64,000 nucleotides of DNA from Lottia gigantea (lineage: Eukaryota; Mollusca; Gastropoda; Lottiidae), in the NCBI RefSeq assembly GCF_000327385.1, contig NW_008708400.1:6683923-6747922 (forward strand), given 5' to 3'. A program made the translations under genes and the position numbers. Shown piece after piece: positions 14,501 to 27,832 of this stretch. The notes beneath the pieces are model-generated. The model saw nothing but the letters and a program-made list of their open reading frames with translations, did no database searches and had not been told where the DNA came from. Position 1 is the stretch's first letter. The number at the start of each line of letters is the position of its first letter.

Positions 14501-17500
14501 AAACTTTAACTAGTGATTGTTGTTCCTTAAAGCTGTGTCTATATATTATATCTAGCAATTTACTGTCTGTAAAATAGGTATAAATGTTCTATTTTCAGCA
14601 ATATGCGTTAACTTGTTATGGTAAAGTAGATTCGAATGGTTCAAGGTATTTACTAGGTGATATGGCAGGAAGATTATTTATGTTATTATTAGATAGAGAA
14701 GAAAAGATGGATGGTAACTCTATTGTTAAAGATATTAAAGTGGAACTCCTAGGAGAGGTTAGTAGTGTCTATTTGTTAGCATACTCAGAAAATAACTATG
14801 TTAAAGAAATTATGAGATAACTGAGGACTGACATTGTCAATCATATTAGTAATCATTTTATCATTGGTTAACCAATTGAAACAACCTTGCCCTTGTCTAA
14901 TCTCCATTTTATAAGTCTGTGTTTTATTTTATATTTATAAAAAATGATTATATGTTTAATATTTCAGACAACAATAGCAGAATGTATAACATATTTAGAT
15001 AATGGTGTTGTATTTATTGGTTCTAGACTGGGTGATTCTCAATTAGTCAAGGTAAATAATTCTTACTTTGTATAAACTATGGCAAGGAAATTATATTATT
15101 CACTGTCCTAGTCAAGTTCATTTGTTTTATGTCTGATTCTGTTTCTCATAGAAGTTTATGGTTCTAAATAATCTGTAAAAGTTTTGATCCCATTAACCTT
15201 GTGTTTTGGATAAATTCCATTGATCTTATTTTCGACATTATTCTAGCTCATCAGAGACCAGGACTATTCATGTTCTTTTATTTTCATGTTTGTAGTTAAA
15301 TGTAGATCAAGATGATAATGGATCCTATGTTCAAGTGATGGAAACATTCACCAATCTAGGTCCTATAGTTGATATGTGTGTAGTGGATCTAGAACGCCAA
15401 GGTCAAGGACAGGTAAGTTACTCTACAGGTAGTACAAGTTGTCAAGGTCGAATGTTAGGTAGTTTAAACATATTTGCCTCCAATATTTTTTGATCATCAC
15501 TTCTTACACGTTTAACTAAGATCTTGATGTTGTTATATATGAACCTAATGAAAAGTATAAAGTTTGTAGAATCTGGAAAGGGTAGAGATTGACATTAGAT
15601 GTTTTTAAAATATAAGCATCCACAATAATGATTATAGTGGAGCTCATGTTCTGAAACTTGCAATGCCTTCTAAATATTTTGGTTCAAATTGTCCATTGTC
15701 ATTGTTTACTTCCATGCTTCTTTTAAATCAACTTTCTTATTTTTGTAGTTAGTGACATGCTCTGGTTCCCATAAAGAGGGATCATTACGTATTATCAGAA
15801 ATGGTATTGGTATACATGAACATGCTAATATAGATCTCGCTGGTACCAAGGGTATCTGGCCTTTACGTCTTAATGGTACTAAATATGATGATATGTTGGT
15901 CTTATCTTTCGTTGGTCAAACTAGGTAAGCTACTTCTATAATGTCATGATTAGAAATGTTTGTGGTCTAGATTGCAGTTGTGAATTATTGCACAAATTGT
16001 GTACCAAATCGTTTAAAAATCTGTATTAAATGATGTATTGAATAACTAGATAATTTGAATATGGCAGAGTGAATGTTTTCTTAACATATATTAAATTTAA
16101 AATATCAAAAAAGTTCTGAGATTTATTCTGAATTCTATTTAAAGGGTTTTAGCTTTAAATGGAGAAGAAGTAGAAGAAACAGAATTACCAGGTTTTGATG
16201 CTGATACACAGACTTTTTATTGTGGAAACGTCATAGAAAATCAACTTATTCAGGTACAGAAATCTGTAATTACTCATTATTATATCATTATTAAAGCTAT
16301 CATGGTCTGAAAACTGAAATTGAAAAAATTAATATGCCATATTTTCAGGCTCAATTTTAGGTCCTAATCATAAACTGTGGTTATGTTATTTGATTTGATT
16401 TCTACTCCAAAATAACACATAGGATTTAATTAAGGAATGATCTAAAATTTTAATCATGTCCTAAGAGTTCTAATGTTATTGTAGATAACTACAGCAGCAG
16501 TACGACTAGTAAACTGTGGTAGTAAAAGTCTGGTAGCTGAATGGAGACATAAAGAGGGTAAAAATATCTCTCTAGCTAGTTGTAATGCTTGTCAGGTTGT
16601 TATAGCTGTAGGTCGTGATGTTTATTATCTAGAAATACAGTCAGGTCAAATTACAGAAATAAGGTATGTTATTCTTCAGTAATGTTACCTACAGTGACTG
16701 AGTAAGTAAGATGCTTGCATGCTTACCTAGAGATCAAGAGCTCGAGCCTGGACTGGTTCAATTTGAAAATAGAATGCATAGCATTGCCCAACCAAACAGA
16801 GAAACGAAGGATATTCATTTCATTTTATGTTAAAAATTGGTTTGTTAAAAAATACCTCAGCATGTTATTGATTGTTTTTTTGATTTTATTAAAGTAATGC
16901 AACAATGGAACATGAAGTAGCTTGTATAGATATTAGTACTTTAAAAGAAGGAGAGAAGTCAGAACTATGTGCTGTGGGTTTGTGGACAGATATTTCAGCT
17001 CGTGTTTTACGTTTACCAAATCTACAGACTTTACTAGTAGAGATGCTGGGTGGAGGTAGGATGTTTATATTTTATATTATTTAGTTGTTTAATGTTAGAT
17101 AGGACTGTCATTGGTTTAATGGACCTTATTCTCCATATAAAATAAAATGATTATCATTATAAAATGTTCAATTGATAAAGTTAAATACAGCAATTCATAT
17201 CACTTTTCATAAAGAAATCTGACATAAGATATGTCTACCATTCAATGTATAAGTAGAAGTGACAGTACCCATTTAGTATGTAGATATTCATTATTTGTTT
17301 TATTAGGTAACAGATTGTGATAAAATGATTATGTCACTGTAAATTTTGTCCTACATTTCATTACTGAAAGAAGATTCTCTATTATTGAAAAATATTTAAT
17401 TTTCTATTTCAGAAATTATCCCAAGATCTATATTATTAACAACATTTGAAGGTGTACATTATTTATTGTGTGCTCTAGGAGATGGTTCCTTGTTTTATTT

Positions 17501-19743
17501 TAATCTTGATCCAGCTACAGGTACTCTTCTTGACTTTTCTTCTTATTGAAAAATAAGAATGTAGACTATCTCAAAATATGACCGAAATATCACATGTTCA
17601 GTTCTGAATAAATTTGACAATTTTTGTCATCTATAAAACCATCATGAATACACATCGTAATATTTATGTCTTCTGTTAACTTCCATATTTTAAGACTGCT
17701 TAAACCTTATATCTGAAGAGTTTGTTTTATGGTTGGAACAAATTTGAAAATAGACCTTTAAAGTCCTCCAAACTTGGAATATTTCTTGATTCAATTCATT
17801 TCCAATAACTATGTCAAATACCTCAAATATATCTTGCCAGTATAGCTTGACTAAGAGCTGAAAAAGGTCTGATCTGAATTAAATATACAACTGTCCATAT
17901 TTATGTTTCAGGGTTTTTACGAGATAAAAAGAAAGTGACATTAGGAACACAACCTACAGTTTTACGAACATTTAAATCACTGGCTACGACTAATATCTTC
18001 GCGTGTTCAGACCGTCCTACTGTCATCTATTCCAGTAATCATAAACTAGTATTTTCTAATGTTAATTTACGTGAGGTTAATCACATGTGTCCCTTAAATT
18101 CTGAAGGCTATCCAGACAGGTAGGAAACATATTTTATTTCAATTGATGCTTGAGTGAAATAAATGGGAGAGAGGAAATGGTTATATCGTTGATTTTCCTG
18201 GTAATTTCGCTCTTAGATAATGAACCCAAAGAGGCTGTCTTATTGCTCTACCATGGGTATTGCTATCCCACAATTCATCCTACATGACATGCTATGATTG
18301 GTTAATATCACAAACAAATGAAGAAATACAATTGTAATTTAGATAATGCTATTTTTAGAGTGGATGGTTACAATCTGACAGCTATAATTAAGCTTTTTAA
18401 ACTAAGAAAGTAAATACATAGATGAGTATACCAGTGTTAATCGATAGTATTATATTATTATTTCAGTTTAGCATTGGCTAATGATTCTACTCTGATGATT
18501 GGTACTATAGATGAGATCCAGAAACTACACATTAGAACTATACCATTGTGGGAGTCACCTAGGTAATTATTTATTATATATATATATACCATATATCTTA
18601 TATAAAGCTTTTAACTCAAGTAATTAGAAGACTATGTTTTGAATAGAAGCATGTGATGCACTTGTTAAAGATCTCTTCAATAGCACACATGGTGTAGAAA
18701 AGTAGGACGTTAAACACCATTCATTTGGTTTGAGAAGTAGAAAAATAATATTTTCAGTAAGGTGCAAAATAATGAAACTAGAAATATCATTTTGTTCCCA
18801 CCATGAGCATAATGATACCAAAAATGTCATTTTGCTAGACCAATAAAATGTTGAACAATATGACGTTGACAGGCATAATGTACATAATGATGTTTTTTCA
18901 GGCGTATAGCGTATCAGGAATCGTCTCAGACGTTTGGTGTAATATCAATGAGAACTGATATAATGGATAATAATGAAGCCACACCATCAAGACCTAGTGC
19001 TAGTACCCACGCAGCTAATGTCTCAAGCAGTGCCAACTCTAAATCTTTACGAAGTTTGGCGTCTGATGTTTCGTATGGTGATGAGATTGAAGTTCATTCA
19101 CTATTGATTATAGATCAACATACATTTGAAGGTAAGTCACTTTTGTTCATTGTGGCAGTTTCTCCCTTTATTTGTCTTGTTGTATTGTTTGCTTGTAGGG
19201 TTCAATATGAGACTATTTTGAGTTATTATCAAAGACAACTGTTTACAGTATCATGAAGTCAATTTGATATACTTTCTGTCTAAAATTAAAATAATTCTAT
19301 GAATGATATTGCTTGTCTAAATATATATCATTGTATATCAGATTTGGAAAGATTATCTAACCTAACACCATCATAGATTGAAAATAAAATTTATTTTTTT
19401 AATTATTTCAGTATTACACTCCCATCAGTTGATGAATAATGAATGTGCTACTAGTTTAATATCAGCTAAGTTAGGAGAAGATAATAACTATTATTATATA
19501 GTTGGTACAGCTCTAGTACATCCTGAAGAGGCTGAACCTAAACAAGGCAGAATTATTGTCTTTCAATATACTGATGGTAAGTTGGGTAATATATTATATA
19601 GGTTTTAAACCATCCTCAGTCTGTAACGAGTTAGATTGTTGTCTGCTAGTTGGTTCCAAGCCTCCTCAAGAGGTAAGAGTAATTCTGTCAACACTGTGTC
19701 GTTTTTACCCTCCTATCACTAATGTGGTTGAAAGAAAAAAAAA

Positions 19744-19777
<34 letters not shown>

Positions 19778-22700
19778 GAATGATCTTATTTTAGCAGATT
19801 AGAATGTTTCTGAAAAATCCTATCATTAAAAGAGGCATTGATCTAATGATAACAATAAATTTTGATATTTGCCTGTCCATAGCATAAAATATAATAAAAT
19901 ATCATTAAATTTAGTCCAGATCAGTTATTCTAACAAAAGCTCTGTAGCATTGTACAAGTTGTCTCTTGATTATTGTTTGATATATCCTATATAATATTAC
20001 AGGTAAATTAAGTCAAGTTGCTGAGAAAGAAATAAAAGGAGCAGCCTATACTCTGGTAGAATTTAATGGTAAATTACTGGCTAGTGTTAACAGTACTGTA
20101 AGTATGGTTTAATATTCACCAACACAGAATAATATTTCATAGCTGACTTTTCTATTATGCAATCTAGCAATAACTGAACTTTAAATTATCTGATATTGTG
20201 GAGATAGTACCTTTTTCTACAGTGATTCAGAAACAGAAGCCAGGTACTGGTGGAACAGGAGGCTAATATGATTTATGACTATAACTTGACTATAAAAGCC
20301 CACTTCATTTGGGTTCAATGAGGATTGTTCCTTGTCCTCTCCCTTTATATCATATCAATATTTTTTCAGGTTCGACTATTTGAATGGACACCAGAGAAAG
20401 AGTTGAGACTAGAATGTAGCCATTTTAACAACATTATAGCATTATATTTAAAAACTAAAGGTGATTTTGTACTAGTAGGAGATCTGATGAGATCTATATT
20501 ATTACTAGCTTATAAACCTTTAGAGGGAAATTTTGAAGAAGTAAGTAAATTAGTTTTAAGTTTTAAGTTTGCATTCGTAAGCCTGAAATATTAAGATGTT
20601 AGCTCCACTATATTAATTGTTATGGCTAGTTAAACTATAGAGATATGCTAATCAAGTGCCTCTCAAATCCCGATTGTTACACAATGTATCATTAGGATGG
20701 ATAAGGGCAGGTGCTAATAGTTTACATTGAAAGCCAATTAATACCTTGATCAAACTTCTATTGTCTAAAGTTATTAACACCTTGCGGCCCTGACACTTAT
20801 CCCTCTTTGTTCTAAGCGCGGCTAAATTAACTTATACAAACAAGATTATACTTTGTGTTCTNNNNNNNNNNNNNNNNNNNNNNNNNNNNNNNNNNNNNNN
20901 NNNNNNNNNNNNNNNNNNNNNNNNNNNNNNNNNNNNNNNNNNNNNNNNNNNNNNNNNNNNNNNNNNNNNNNNNNNNNNNNNNNNNNNNNNNNNNNNNNNN
21001 NNNNNNNNNNNNNNNNNNNNNNNNNNNNNNNNNNNNNNNNNNNNNNNNNNNNNNNNNNNNNNNNNNNNNNNNNNNNNNNNNNNNNNNNNNNNNNNNNNNN
21101 NNNNNNNNNNNNNNNNNNNNNNNNNNNNNNNNNNNNNNNNNNNNNNNNNNNNNNNNNNNNNNNNNNNNNNNNNNNNNNNNNNNNNNNNNNNNNNNNNNNN
21201 NNNNNNNNNNNNNNNNNNNNNNNNNNNNNNNNNNNNNNNNNNNNNNNNNNNNNNNNNNNNNNNNNNNNNNNNNNNNNNNNNNNNNNNNNNNNNNNNNNNN
21301 NNNNNNNNNNNNNNNNNNATCAGAAATGAGGATTGACAGCTAACCTATTAGTTAGATGTTGTAACCTATTAGTTAGATGTTGTAACCTATTAGTTAGATG
21401 TTGTAACCTGTAGACAGATGACCAAGAATAAATGTTATGAACCAACCATAGTTTTATGTGTTACACTCTTCATGGCTAGATTTATCATTTTCTATCCCTT
21501 TCTAGGTGTGAACAATGATATTTTCCAGGAACAAGTTCAATTTGATGTCCTATTTTTTATTATTTTAATTTAACAAAGAAAGATAGACTAACACACTTTC
21601 TCTCTCTTACAGATAGCTAGAGATTTTAACCCCAACTGGATGATAGCTATAGAAATATTAGATGATGATAATTTTCTTGGGGCTGAAAACTCTTTTAATC
21701 TCTTTACTTGTCAGAAAGATGGGTGAGTTATCTTTTAGTTGAATCTTGACAGCCTCTGACATTCTGCATACCAGTTTTAGGATCAGATAGTTCTTCCATT
21801 GTCACAAGCAGTAGGTCCTACTAAAGTCAACATGGTGGCTTTGGTAATTGGTTTGCCAAGGTCTTTGATGCAGGCTACAGGGGTTCAACATTGCATAAAC
21901 TTTCTAGTCTTTTGGATGTTATGAAACAGCTTTCTCAGTTTCAAAGCAAACAAGAAAAGGGGATGATCAATTTGTAAGGCTGTGATGACATAATTATCTG
22001 TGTTGCACACATGTCTGTTCTTCACCCTGAAGTGAATTGTATATTTTAGTGCTGCCACTACAGATGAAGAAAGACAACAACTACAGGAAGTGGGTTTATT
22101 TCATCTTGGTGAATTCGTTAATATCTTTAGACATGGTAAGGACATTTCTATCTGTTTTCCAAGGGCTTTTGATATAAAATTCTTATTGTTCTTATGAGAA
22201 CTAAGTGTTTGATAAACAGATGCCAATAGCAATATTTCAGTATTTATATTTGATATGATAGTAGACCAAACATAGCTTATTTTTGGTTTCTTGTTTCTCT
22301 AGGTTCACTGGTGATGCAGAATGTAGGAGAGAACATGACACCAATTCAGGGATCTGTATTATATGGTACTATTAATGGTACAATAGGTAAGTTGGTCTAT
22401 ATGTTTCTTGGAAATTGATGATGTTGATTAATCTGTGAATCTGTAATCTAGGCGGCTTAAATACTGGATATTATTGTGATATAGAATAGATAGTATTAAA
22501 GGAACTGTAAATATTTTTGTATATAGGGGACACTGATTGTAATTTTCAATTAGATGTCTGTGGTTCTTGCGATTCCACTAAAACTTTGAATCACAGTAAA
22601 ATATTGACAAACTATCAGATGGACAACCCTTGAATAGAATTGAAAGTCAATATTATTCCTTCTTTTTATTGTTATTTATTATTTTCAGGTTTAGTTGCTC

Positions 22701-23718
22701 AGTTACCACAAGAGTTCTTCCTGTTTTTACAAGATGTACAACAACGATTAGCTAAAGTTATCAAGAGTGTCGGCAAGATAGAACATTCATTGTATCCTTT
22801 ATATACTAATGTCACTAATTCTATATTCTCTTTATATTGTTAGAGCCACAGTTGCTTTGTGAGTTAGAATCAGCTTATTAATCTGAAGGTCTAGGGTTCA
22901 ATCCAGGCATACGTCAAGATATACTTTCAGAACTTTCAACCCAGGTTCCCCTAGATAGTAATGTAGGTAAGAGGTGCTGAAATGGAAAAAGCTTCTAGTT
23001 GTTCTGATGGGACAATAAACAGTGTGCTACCGTTGGTTCCATGTAGAACATCAAACTTCAATTCATTTCATTTCAAGAGACAGGTATTACTCTTTGGGCT
23101 TTTGGATTATTATGTTTGTACATCAACAAAAGGAAATATATTGAATTAAACTGTACACCCACTTTCCTTGACTCTGAAATAGCTGGAGATCATTTCATAC
23201 AGAACGTAAAACTGAAGCTTCTACTGGGTTTATTGATGGAGACTTGATAGAAAGTTTTCTAGATTTATCACGAGATAAAATGCAAGAAGTAGTGCAGGGT
23301 TTACAGGTATAAGATCCTAGATATCTTTATGTTGCTGTGGCTATATAATACCTATAGCATCCTGGGTTCATTTTATCATTATTCCCGGTATAAAAACTTG
23401 GGAGCAATTGAAACTATTCTGTATATAGAGTTCAGATGAAATTCACCAATGATTAATATTTCTAGATTTGGCAAATTCACAAAAAACATATACCCTGGAG
23501 AGAAATCTGGCAAATATAGATTTACATAAAAGATACCAGACCAAAGACCATAATTTTGATTTATTTTCTGGGAACCAATCTGTTAGAATGTGAGCAATAT
23601 ATCATATGAAATGGTATTTATTAATGTTTTGTAGATTGATGATGGAAGTGGAATGAAAAGAGAATCCACAGTTGAAGATCTGGTCAAAATGATTGAAGAA
23701 TTGACACGAATTCACTGA
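11568..23718 (+). CDS. DDB1: DNA damage-binding protein 1 (DDB1), complete, 27 exons
   Basis: DDB1 is the adaptor of CUL4-RING ubiquitin ligases, linking CUL4 to WD40 receptors, and with DDB2 recognises UV lesions. Exons: 11568-11628, 12114-12262, 12544-12660, 12971-13116, 13217-13292, 13555-13669, 13995-14092, 14599-14757, 14968-15051, 15296-15412, 15749-15924, 16145-16253, 16485-16663, 16895-17055, 17413-17520, 17912-18119, 18467-18562, 18902-19131, 19412-19576, 20003-20097, 20370-20540, 21613-21722, 22050-22135, 22303-22386, 22689-22791, 23183-23306, 23635-23718. They sum to 3411 nt, 1136 residues (human 1140), in frame. Starts [20 protein letters not shown]; diagnostic blocks include [20 protein letters not shown] (propeller A), [40 protein letters not shown] (propeller C) and the C-terminal EELTRIH. 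The three-propeller plus helical C-terminal layout is therefore intact. Least conserved is the Ser/Ala/Asn-rich loop in exon 18902-19131. The assembly gap falls in the intron before exon 21613 and removes no coding sequence. Confidence 0.97.
14411..14552. mobile_element. Hairpin (MITE-like) element in DDB1 intron
   Basis: Left arm about 14411-14458 (…gacacagctttatggaac…) and right arm about 14500-14552 (…gttccttaaagctgtgtc…) are inverted copies of roughly 48 bases with few mismatches. The loop of about 41 bases includes cctgaggaagacgggggaaa. A 15-base near-direct repeat, attatatctagcaat, occurs at 14361-14375 and again at about 14546-14560, which may be a long target-site duplication or part of a larger unit. 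No coding potential. Confidence 0.65.
16692..16800 (+). mobile_element. tRNA-derived SINE head in DDB1 intron
   Basis: A-box-like tgactgagtaagtaagatgc begins near 16696 and a B-box-like agctcgagcctgg near 16738, spaced as in a tRNA gene. It sits directly before exon 16895-17055. The downstream boundary is uncertain and no tRNA fold is apparent, so this is read as a SINE relic. Confidence 0.4.
18615..18730 (+). mobile_element. SINE 3' tail fragment in DDB1 intron
   Basis: Contains gacgttaaacaccattcatt at about 18707-18726, resembling the 3' ends of the fragments near 23060 and, in reverse, near 32140. The tRNA head is not recognisable. Assignment rests on the shared tail. Confidence 0.4.
19747..19774. 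repeat. (TA)n microsatellite
   Basis: A pure alternating AT run of about 28 bases in the DDB1 intron after exon 19412-19576. Likely polymorphic in length. Confidence 0.9.
20862..21318. other. Assembly gap (457 N) in DDB1 intron
   Basis: Run of N between DDB1 exons 20370-20540 and 21613-21722. The encoded residues on either side (GNFEE then [10 protein letters not shown]) are adjacent in DDB1 orthologues, so no exon is missing. A 21-bp tandem repeat lies just after the gap and may be why assembly failed. Confidence 0.97.
21339..21410. repeat. 21-bp tandem repeat beside the gap
   Basis: About three and a half copies of a unit beginning aacctattagttagatgttg directly follow the N run. The array may continue into the gap. 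Confidence 0.85.
22846..23080 (+). mobile_element. tRNA-derived SINE in DDB1 intron
   Basis: A degenerate A box near 22860-22880 is followed by a good B box, gggttcaatcc (22894-22904), then a tRNA-unrelated body, and ends about 23030-23075 with gtagaacatcaaacttcaat and a cattt-rich tail. This is the standard SINE order. It lies in sense orientation between DDB1 exons 22689-22791 and 23183-23306. Confidence 0.6.
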
Positions 23719-23945
23719 AACTCAACTCAACTCGGAATTTCATTGAATTCTCTAAAACACAGACTGAAATTGCTGGATAATTTATATATCTTGTGCTTTT
23801 ATTTCTGTAGTTAAATTTGAATGGTTTCTGTTTTCATCAAACAATGGCCAAACACTTAACCATATTATTGGGGAGACAGAAGTTCACTCTTCAATCCTAG
23901 TACAATCCTAGATCTAGCCTGTCAGCTCATCATTATCAAGTTCCA

Positions 23946-23951
23946 AATAAA
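23946..23951 (+). terminator. Candidate polyadenylation signal of DDB1
   Basis: AATAAA 228 bases after the DDB1 stop codon; a second copy follows at 24094-24099. Either would give a short 3' UTR typical of this gene. Which one is used cannot be told from sequence. Confidence 0.5.
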
Positions 23952-24798
23952 GTCTAATCAAAAAGACAATGTAAAAAGTGCTAATAAATGTATAATAATG
24001 TATATAGGAAATGTAAAATGTGAAAATGACATTAAATGTTGAGAAATTATAGAAGTTTTTGATGTGAATTGATTTATCTTGTAAATTAACTCAAATAAAC
24101 TTTCGAAAGTTTTCTAATATGTTTTTCTGAGTTTAATGAGTTGGTGACTTACAGGCTGACTCTCTGAACTGGTAGACAGTTTCATGGCAAAAGACTTGAA
24201 GAGGAATAGATATTTCAACCCATTTATTCCTGACAGTGCTGCATTTGATAGGGCATTTTCAATGTGAGACACCACATCAATACAATATCCACAGACATGT
24301 TGTAAAGCTGGGCCTCCAGCATAATGGGCTAGTAAGAGCATTGCATCTTTTTATGACATATTTCCCTGGTTATGTCCATCAAATGGTGTTCTTTGGCTCA
24401 AATGTTGGTTGTCATGTGAACATCTGGTGACCTTGAGTAACTTATCTTTCCTAATTATTCGAGTAGACCCAGCTTTGAAATAGGTAGAGAGAAACAGGTT
24501 AAGATCAATGCCACGATCCTTGTGAAGTTCATCATGTCAGTATCGCTATATATATAATATAACTTCTCTCAAGGGGAAATTGAGATCAGATTTCACAGGT
24601 TGTTGAAAAATGTCTGGTTGCCAAAAATATTAATAGCCCTGTTGTAAAACTACATGAATGTTCAGACCATCAGAAGAGTGAGCAGGCCATGGGTCACTAG
24701 GTTACCAATCAAGAAAATATCTTGTGGTTGAGTTGATCAATGAAACAGAGTGAAATAGAAAATGTTTTATTGACACCATGAAAGATGTTTTTAGATAG

Positions 24799-24823
24799 AT
24801 AATAATAATAATAATAATAATAG
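24799..24823. repeat. (AAT)n microsatellite
   Basis: About eight ATA/AAT triplets in the DDB1/PRR12-like spacer. Confidence 0.9.
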
Positions 24824-27699
24824 TTTGACTCTATACAATGGTACAACTCTAAATTATGATTTGAACGAACTTCTTACTTACATACTACAACACACACAAC
24901 TAATAGAATCAATAAGCTTATCAATATTTCAGTTTATTACTGGTATTTCTTTAACATATTTCACAAGCATTTAACTCATTATTCAGAAAATAGGAAATAC
25001 TCTAATTATCTGATATATAATTTATTTTCCTTTTTATGATCTATGCATCAAATCCCTATGAATTCTACAAGGAAATGGTTTTGATAATATATAATAATGA
25101 AATGCTTGTGATACAATTTCAATAAAACAAAATGCTTTATCACTATTTATAGGCTGAAGAAATTGTGCCCTATACTCGCAAACATACAATACTTTTCCTA
25201 CTGTCTAATAACAATGTGGAAATCATTTTGTAATTTTTCCCATTGCACAAGAAAGAGAAAGCAGCATTGGGAATCCATTGAGGATAAGCATGCTCGCATT
25301 TCAAGCATATACAAATGATTTTTCAAAAAACAAAATCACTCTTCTTGTATGCTTCCAACAAAATAATCTTAGAGTTTGCTTGTAAACAAAAGAAGTCAAG
25401 TTGTAATTGAAACATATTATAGAAAATAAAATTTAATTTGGTTTCTACTCAAGATATATTTCACCATGACAGCTAAAACAATGAAACTAGAACGGATGAA
25501 AAGTCTAATTGAAGAGAGGGAAGAATCTAAGGCTGGATTTTGTATTACAAGCAACAACAATACCCCTTATTGTATAAATGGACTTGCCACAATATACATA
25601 ATGATGTGTAAAAATACATGTGCAGATGGGTTTATGACAAGTCAAGGGGTGTCAAGCTGTTAGCAAGTAAAATACATCCAACCTGCGTCGTTGAATCTAC
25701 TAAGCTTAGGGTATGCGGAAATTAACTTCAATCTATTCACAAGAACACAGATAACAGTTTTTGTGTAAGAGCTTCAATGACGTGCTGGAACTACAGTGTA
25801 TATGTGTGAGAGACAGGACATTAAAAAGCAGTACAAAATTTCAGCAGGAGGACAAAGTAACAGCCATTCACCATTTAATACATATAAAATAAAGGGAGGG
25901 AATCTAGTCTTTATATAATATTTATCTTTAAAAAAATGAAAATATAACATGTATTAGAATTATGAACATCATTATCTATATATATATTTATAATAATCTA
26001 TTCATGTATTGATGTTGATACAGTCAGCAAGGTAAGGCAAATTTATCTTGAAATGTTTTTATCATCAACAATGTAGAGCATCATACAGATATTCAATAAC
26101 TGGACACATTTTGTGAATAATTACTTTTTTTATGATGATAACGTGCAAATCTTGATATACCACAATACTTGAATTTAATATTGCTTGAATTTGCATTCAA
26201 ACAATATTATTTTCCTTAGCAACCAGTTGCTCTTTAAATTGCTTTGATTATCATATCCGAGAAGGCTACAGACTTCGGAAATTTCGCCTTTGCATTGCTT
26301 CATGTATCTACATCATGTGTGCATTTCTATCTAAAATATCAAGTGCAGTAAGGTTAAATCTTCATAATACATCATCTACAATTTACTTTAATACAATTCC
26401 CAACAGTATTTAGGTTTTTGTGTATGATATTGGCTATGCTGCAGGATGGTTTTGTATTTGCCAGTCACATCTGGTTACAATTTGTCTTACTGTCTACAAT
26501 TATTTTTTCAAAATAAGCTCAAATATTAAGTGGCACTATAAAGCCCTATATTAAGTTCAGCATCAATCAGAATTTTTTTCAATTTTCCAAAATATTAAAT
26601 GCATATTTGAAAATATCATAGAAAATCAGAGAAATTTGTACATTCATGTAAAACTGTATACTATTTATAAATTACATTTATACTTAAAATAACAATCACT
26701 TCTATAACAAATATAGAGTTTAAATAAAAATAACAGATGAAATTTACTTAAAAAGCTACAAAAACTGGTATAGAGTCAAACACATTTCCTTACTCTGAAA
26801 GAAAATCTCCAAGCTTGTCTAATTGGTCTAACTTTGCTCAAAGGGAAAGTAGGAGATTCGGGAATCTAGGAATTATACTTAATCCAAAAATCTAGGTTTG
26901 TTTTTATCAGTATGTAGTTTTAATGTCATCCATTATTTTCATCCAAACTTTAATCACTAACAAAATCATTAAACTTTAAAATCATACCATAAGGAAGTTT
27001 TTTATTGAAATCTGTGCTATAAGTACTAAGAACCAAAACGATTATCTTCTCCTATATAGTCCTCTAAATATTTGTTTTACCAGCTGATAGAGCTTGATTT
27101 CAGCTATCTCTAACATTTCAGCATTAAAATCAGAAGTTCGGTTTTCCTGCATTTCAACAAAAACATGCCAAGAAAGTGAGACGGTTGTCATATCTGGCCA
27201 TTACACCATTGTACAAAATCGGAGATGACAGCTATATCAACTAATAAAGCAAATAATAGAATGACTTAGTCACTTTTCACAGTATTGGAAAAACCACGGA
27301 GTAGCAAAGAAGATTTGATCTAACTAGACACCACTGTAGTCATATTACTATAAATAAATGCAATGAAAATGAGGTTTATTATGCTGTTAAAGCTAATTGG
27401 CTAAAAGTTGAAGTAATATTTATATTTTGAAATAATAACTTATGTTAAAACAGAATTCAAGCAGATGCAAAATCAAAATGAAAAAAAAAAAAAGATTTTT
27501 GGCTTATTTGATTTACCCGCATGTATAGAAATCAAATGAGATTATTTTGTTTGAATTTAACTCTAAAATACTATATATTGCCATGTTTATGTTTTGATTA
27601 GACCTCTGTCAAGAAATATCTTTATGTATTTGGATGTATAAATGGACCAGGCCTCTCAATTAAAAACCAAGGTGTCAAAGCTTAATATAAGTCATTTTT

Positions 27700-27832
27700 A
27701 CAATGTCAAGCAATAACAAACATCTTCTACCTTGACTGCAATAGCCATATATTTCTTGTTTCACAGAGAATTATATATGCAGTGATTTGATTGGATTATA
27801 TGCTAGAGAATACAGTCAATAATAGGCTTCAA
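27700..27832 (+). repeat. Copy of dispersed fold-back repeat
   Basis: Shares with 54310-54640 a series of blocks in the same order: caatgtcaagc, ccttgactg, atttcttgtttcac, gtgatttgattggatta and gaatacagtcaataatag. It is a single arm without its inverted partner. No coding potential and no clear terminal signature. Confidence 0.6.

Noticed and set aside
20853-21343. Two long frames of unknown residues
   Set aside because: They are created by the N run of the assembly gap.
25466-25663. 65-codon plus-strand frame with five Cys in its second half
   Set aside because: It starts with a reasonable ATG context but has no signal peptide and no neighbouring exon; too short to trust.
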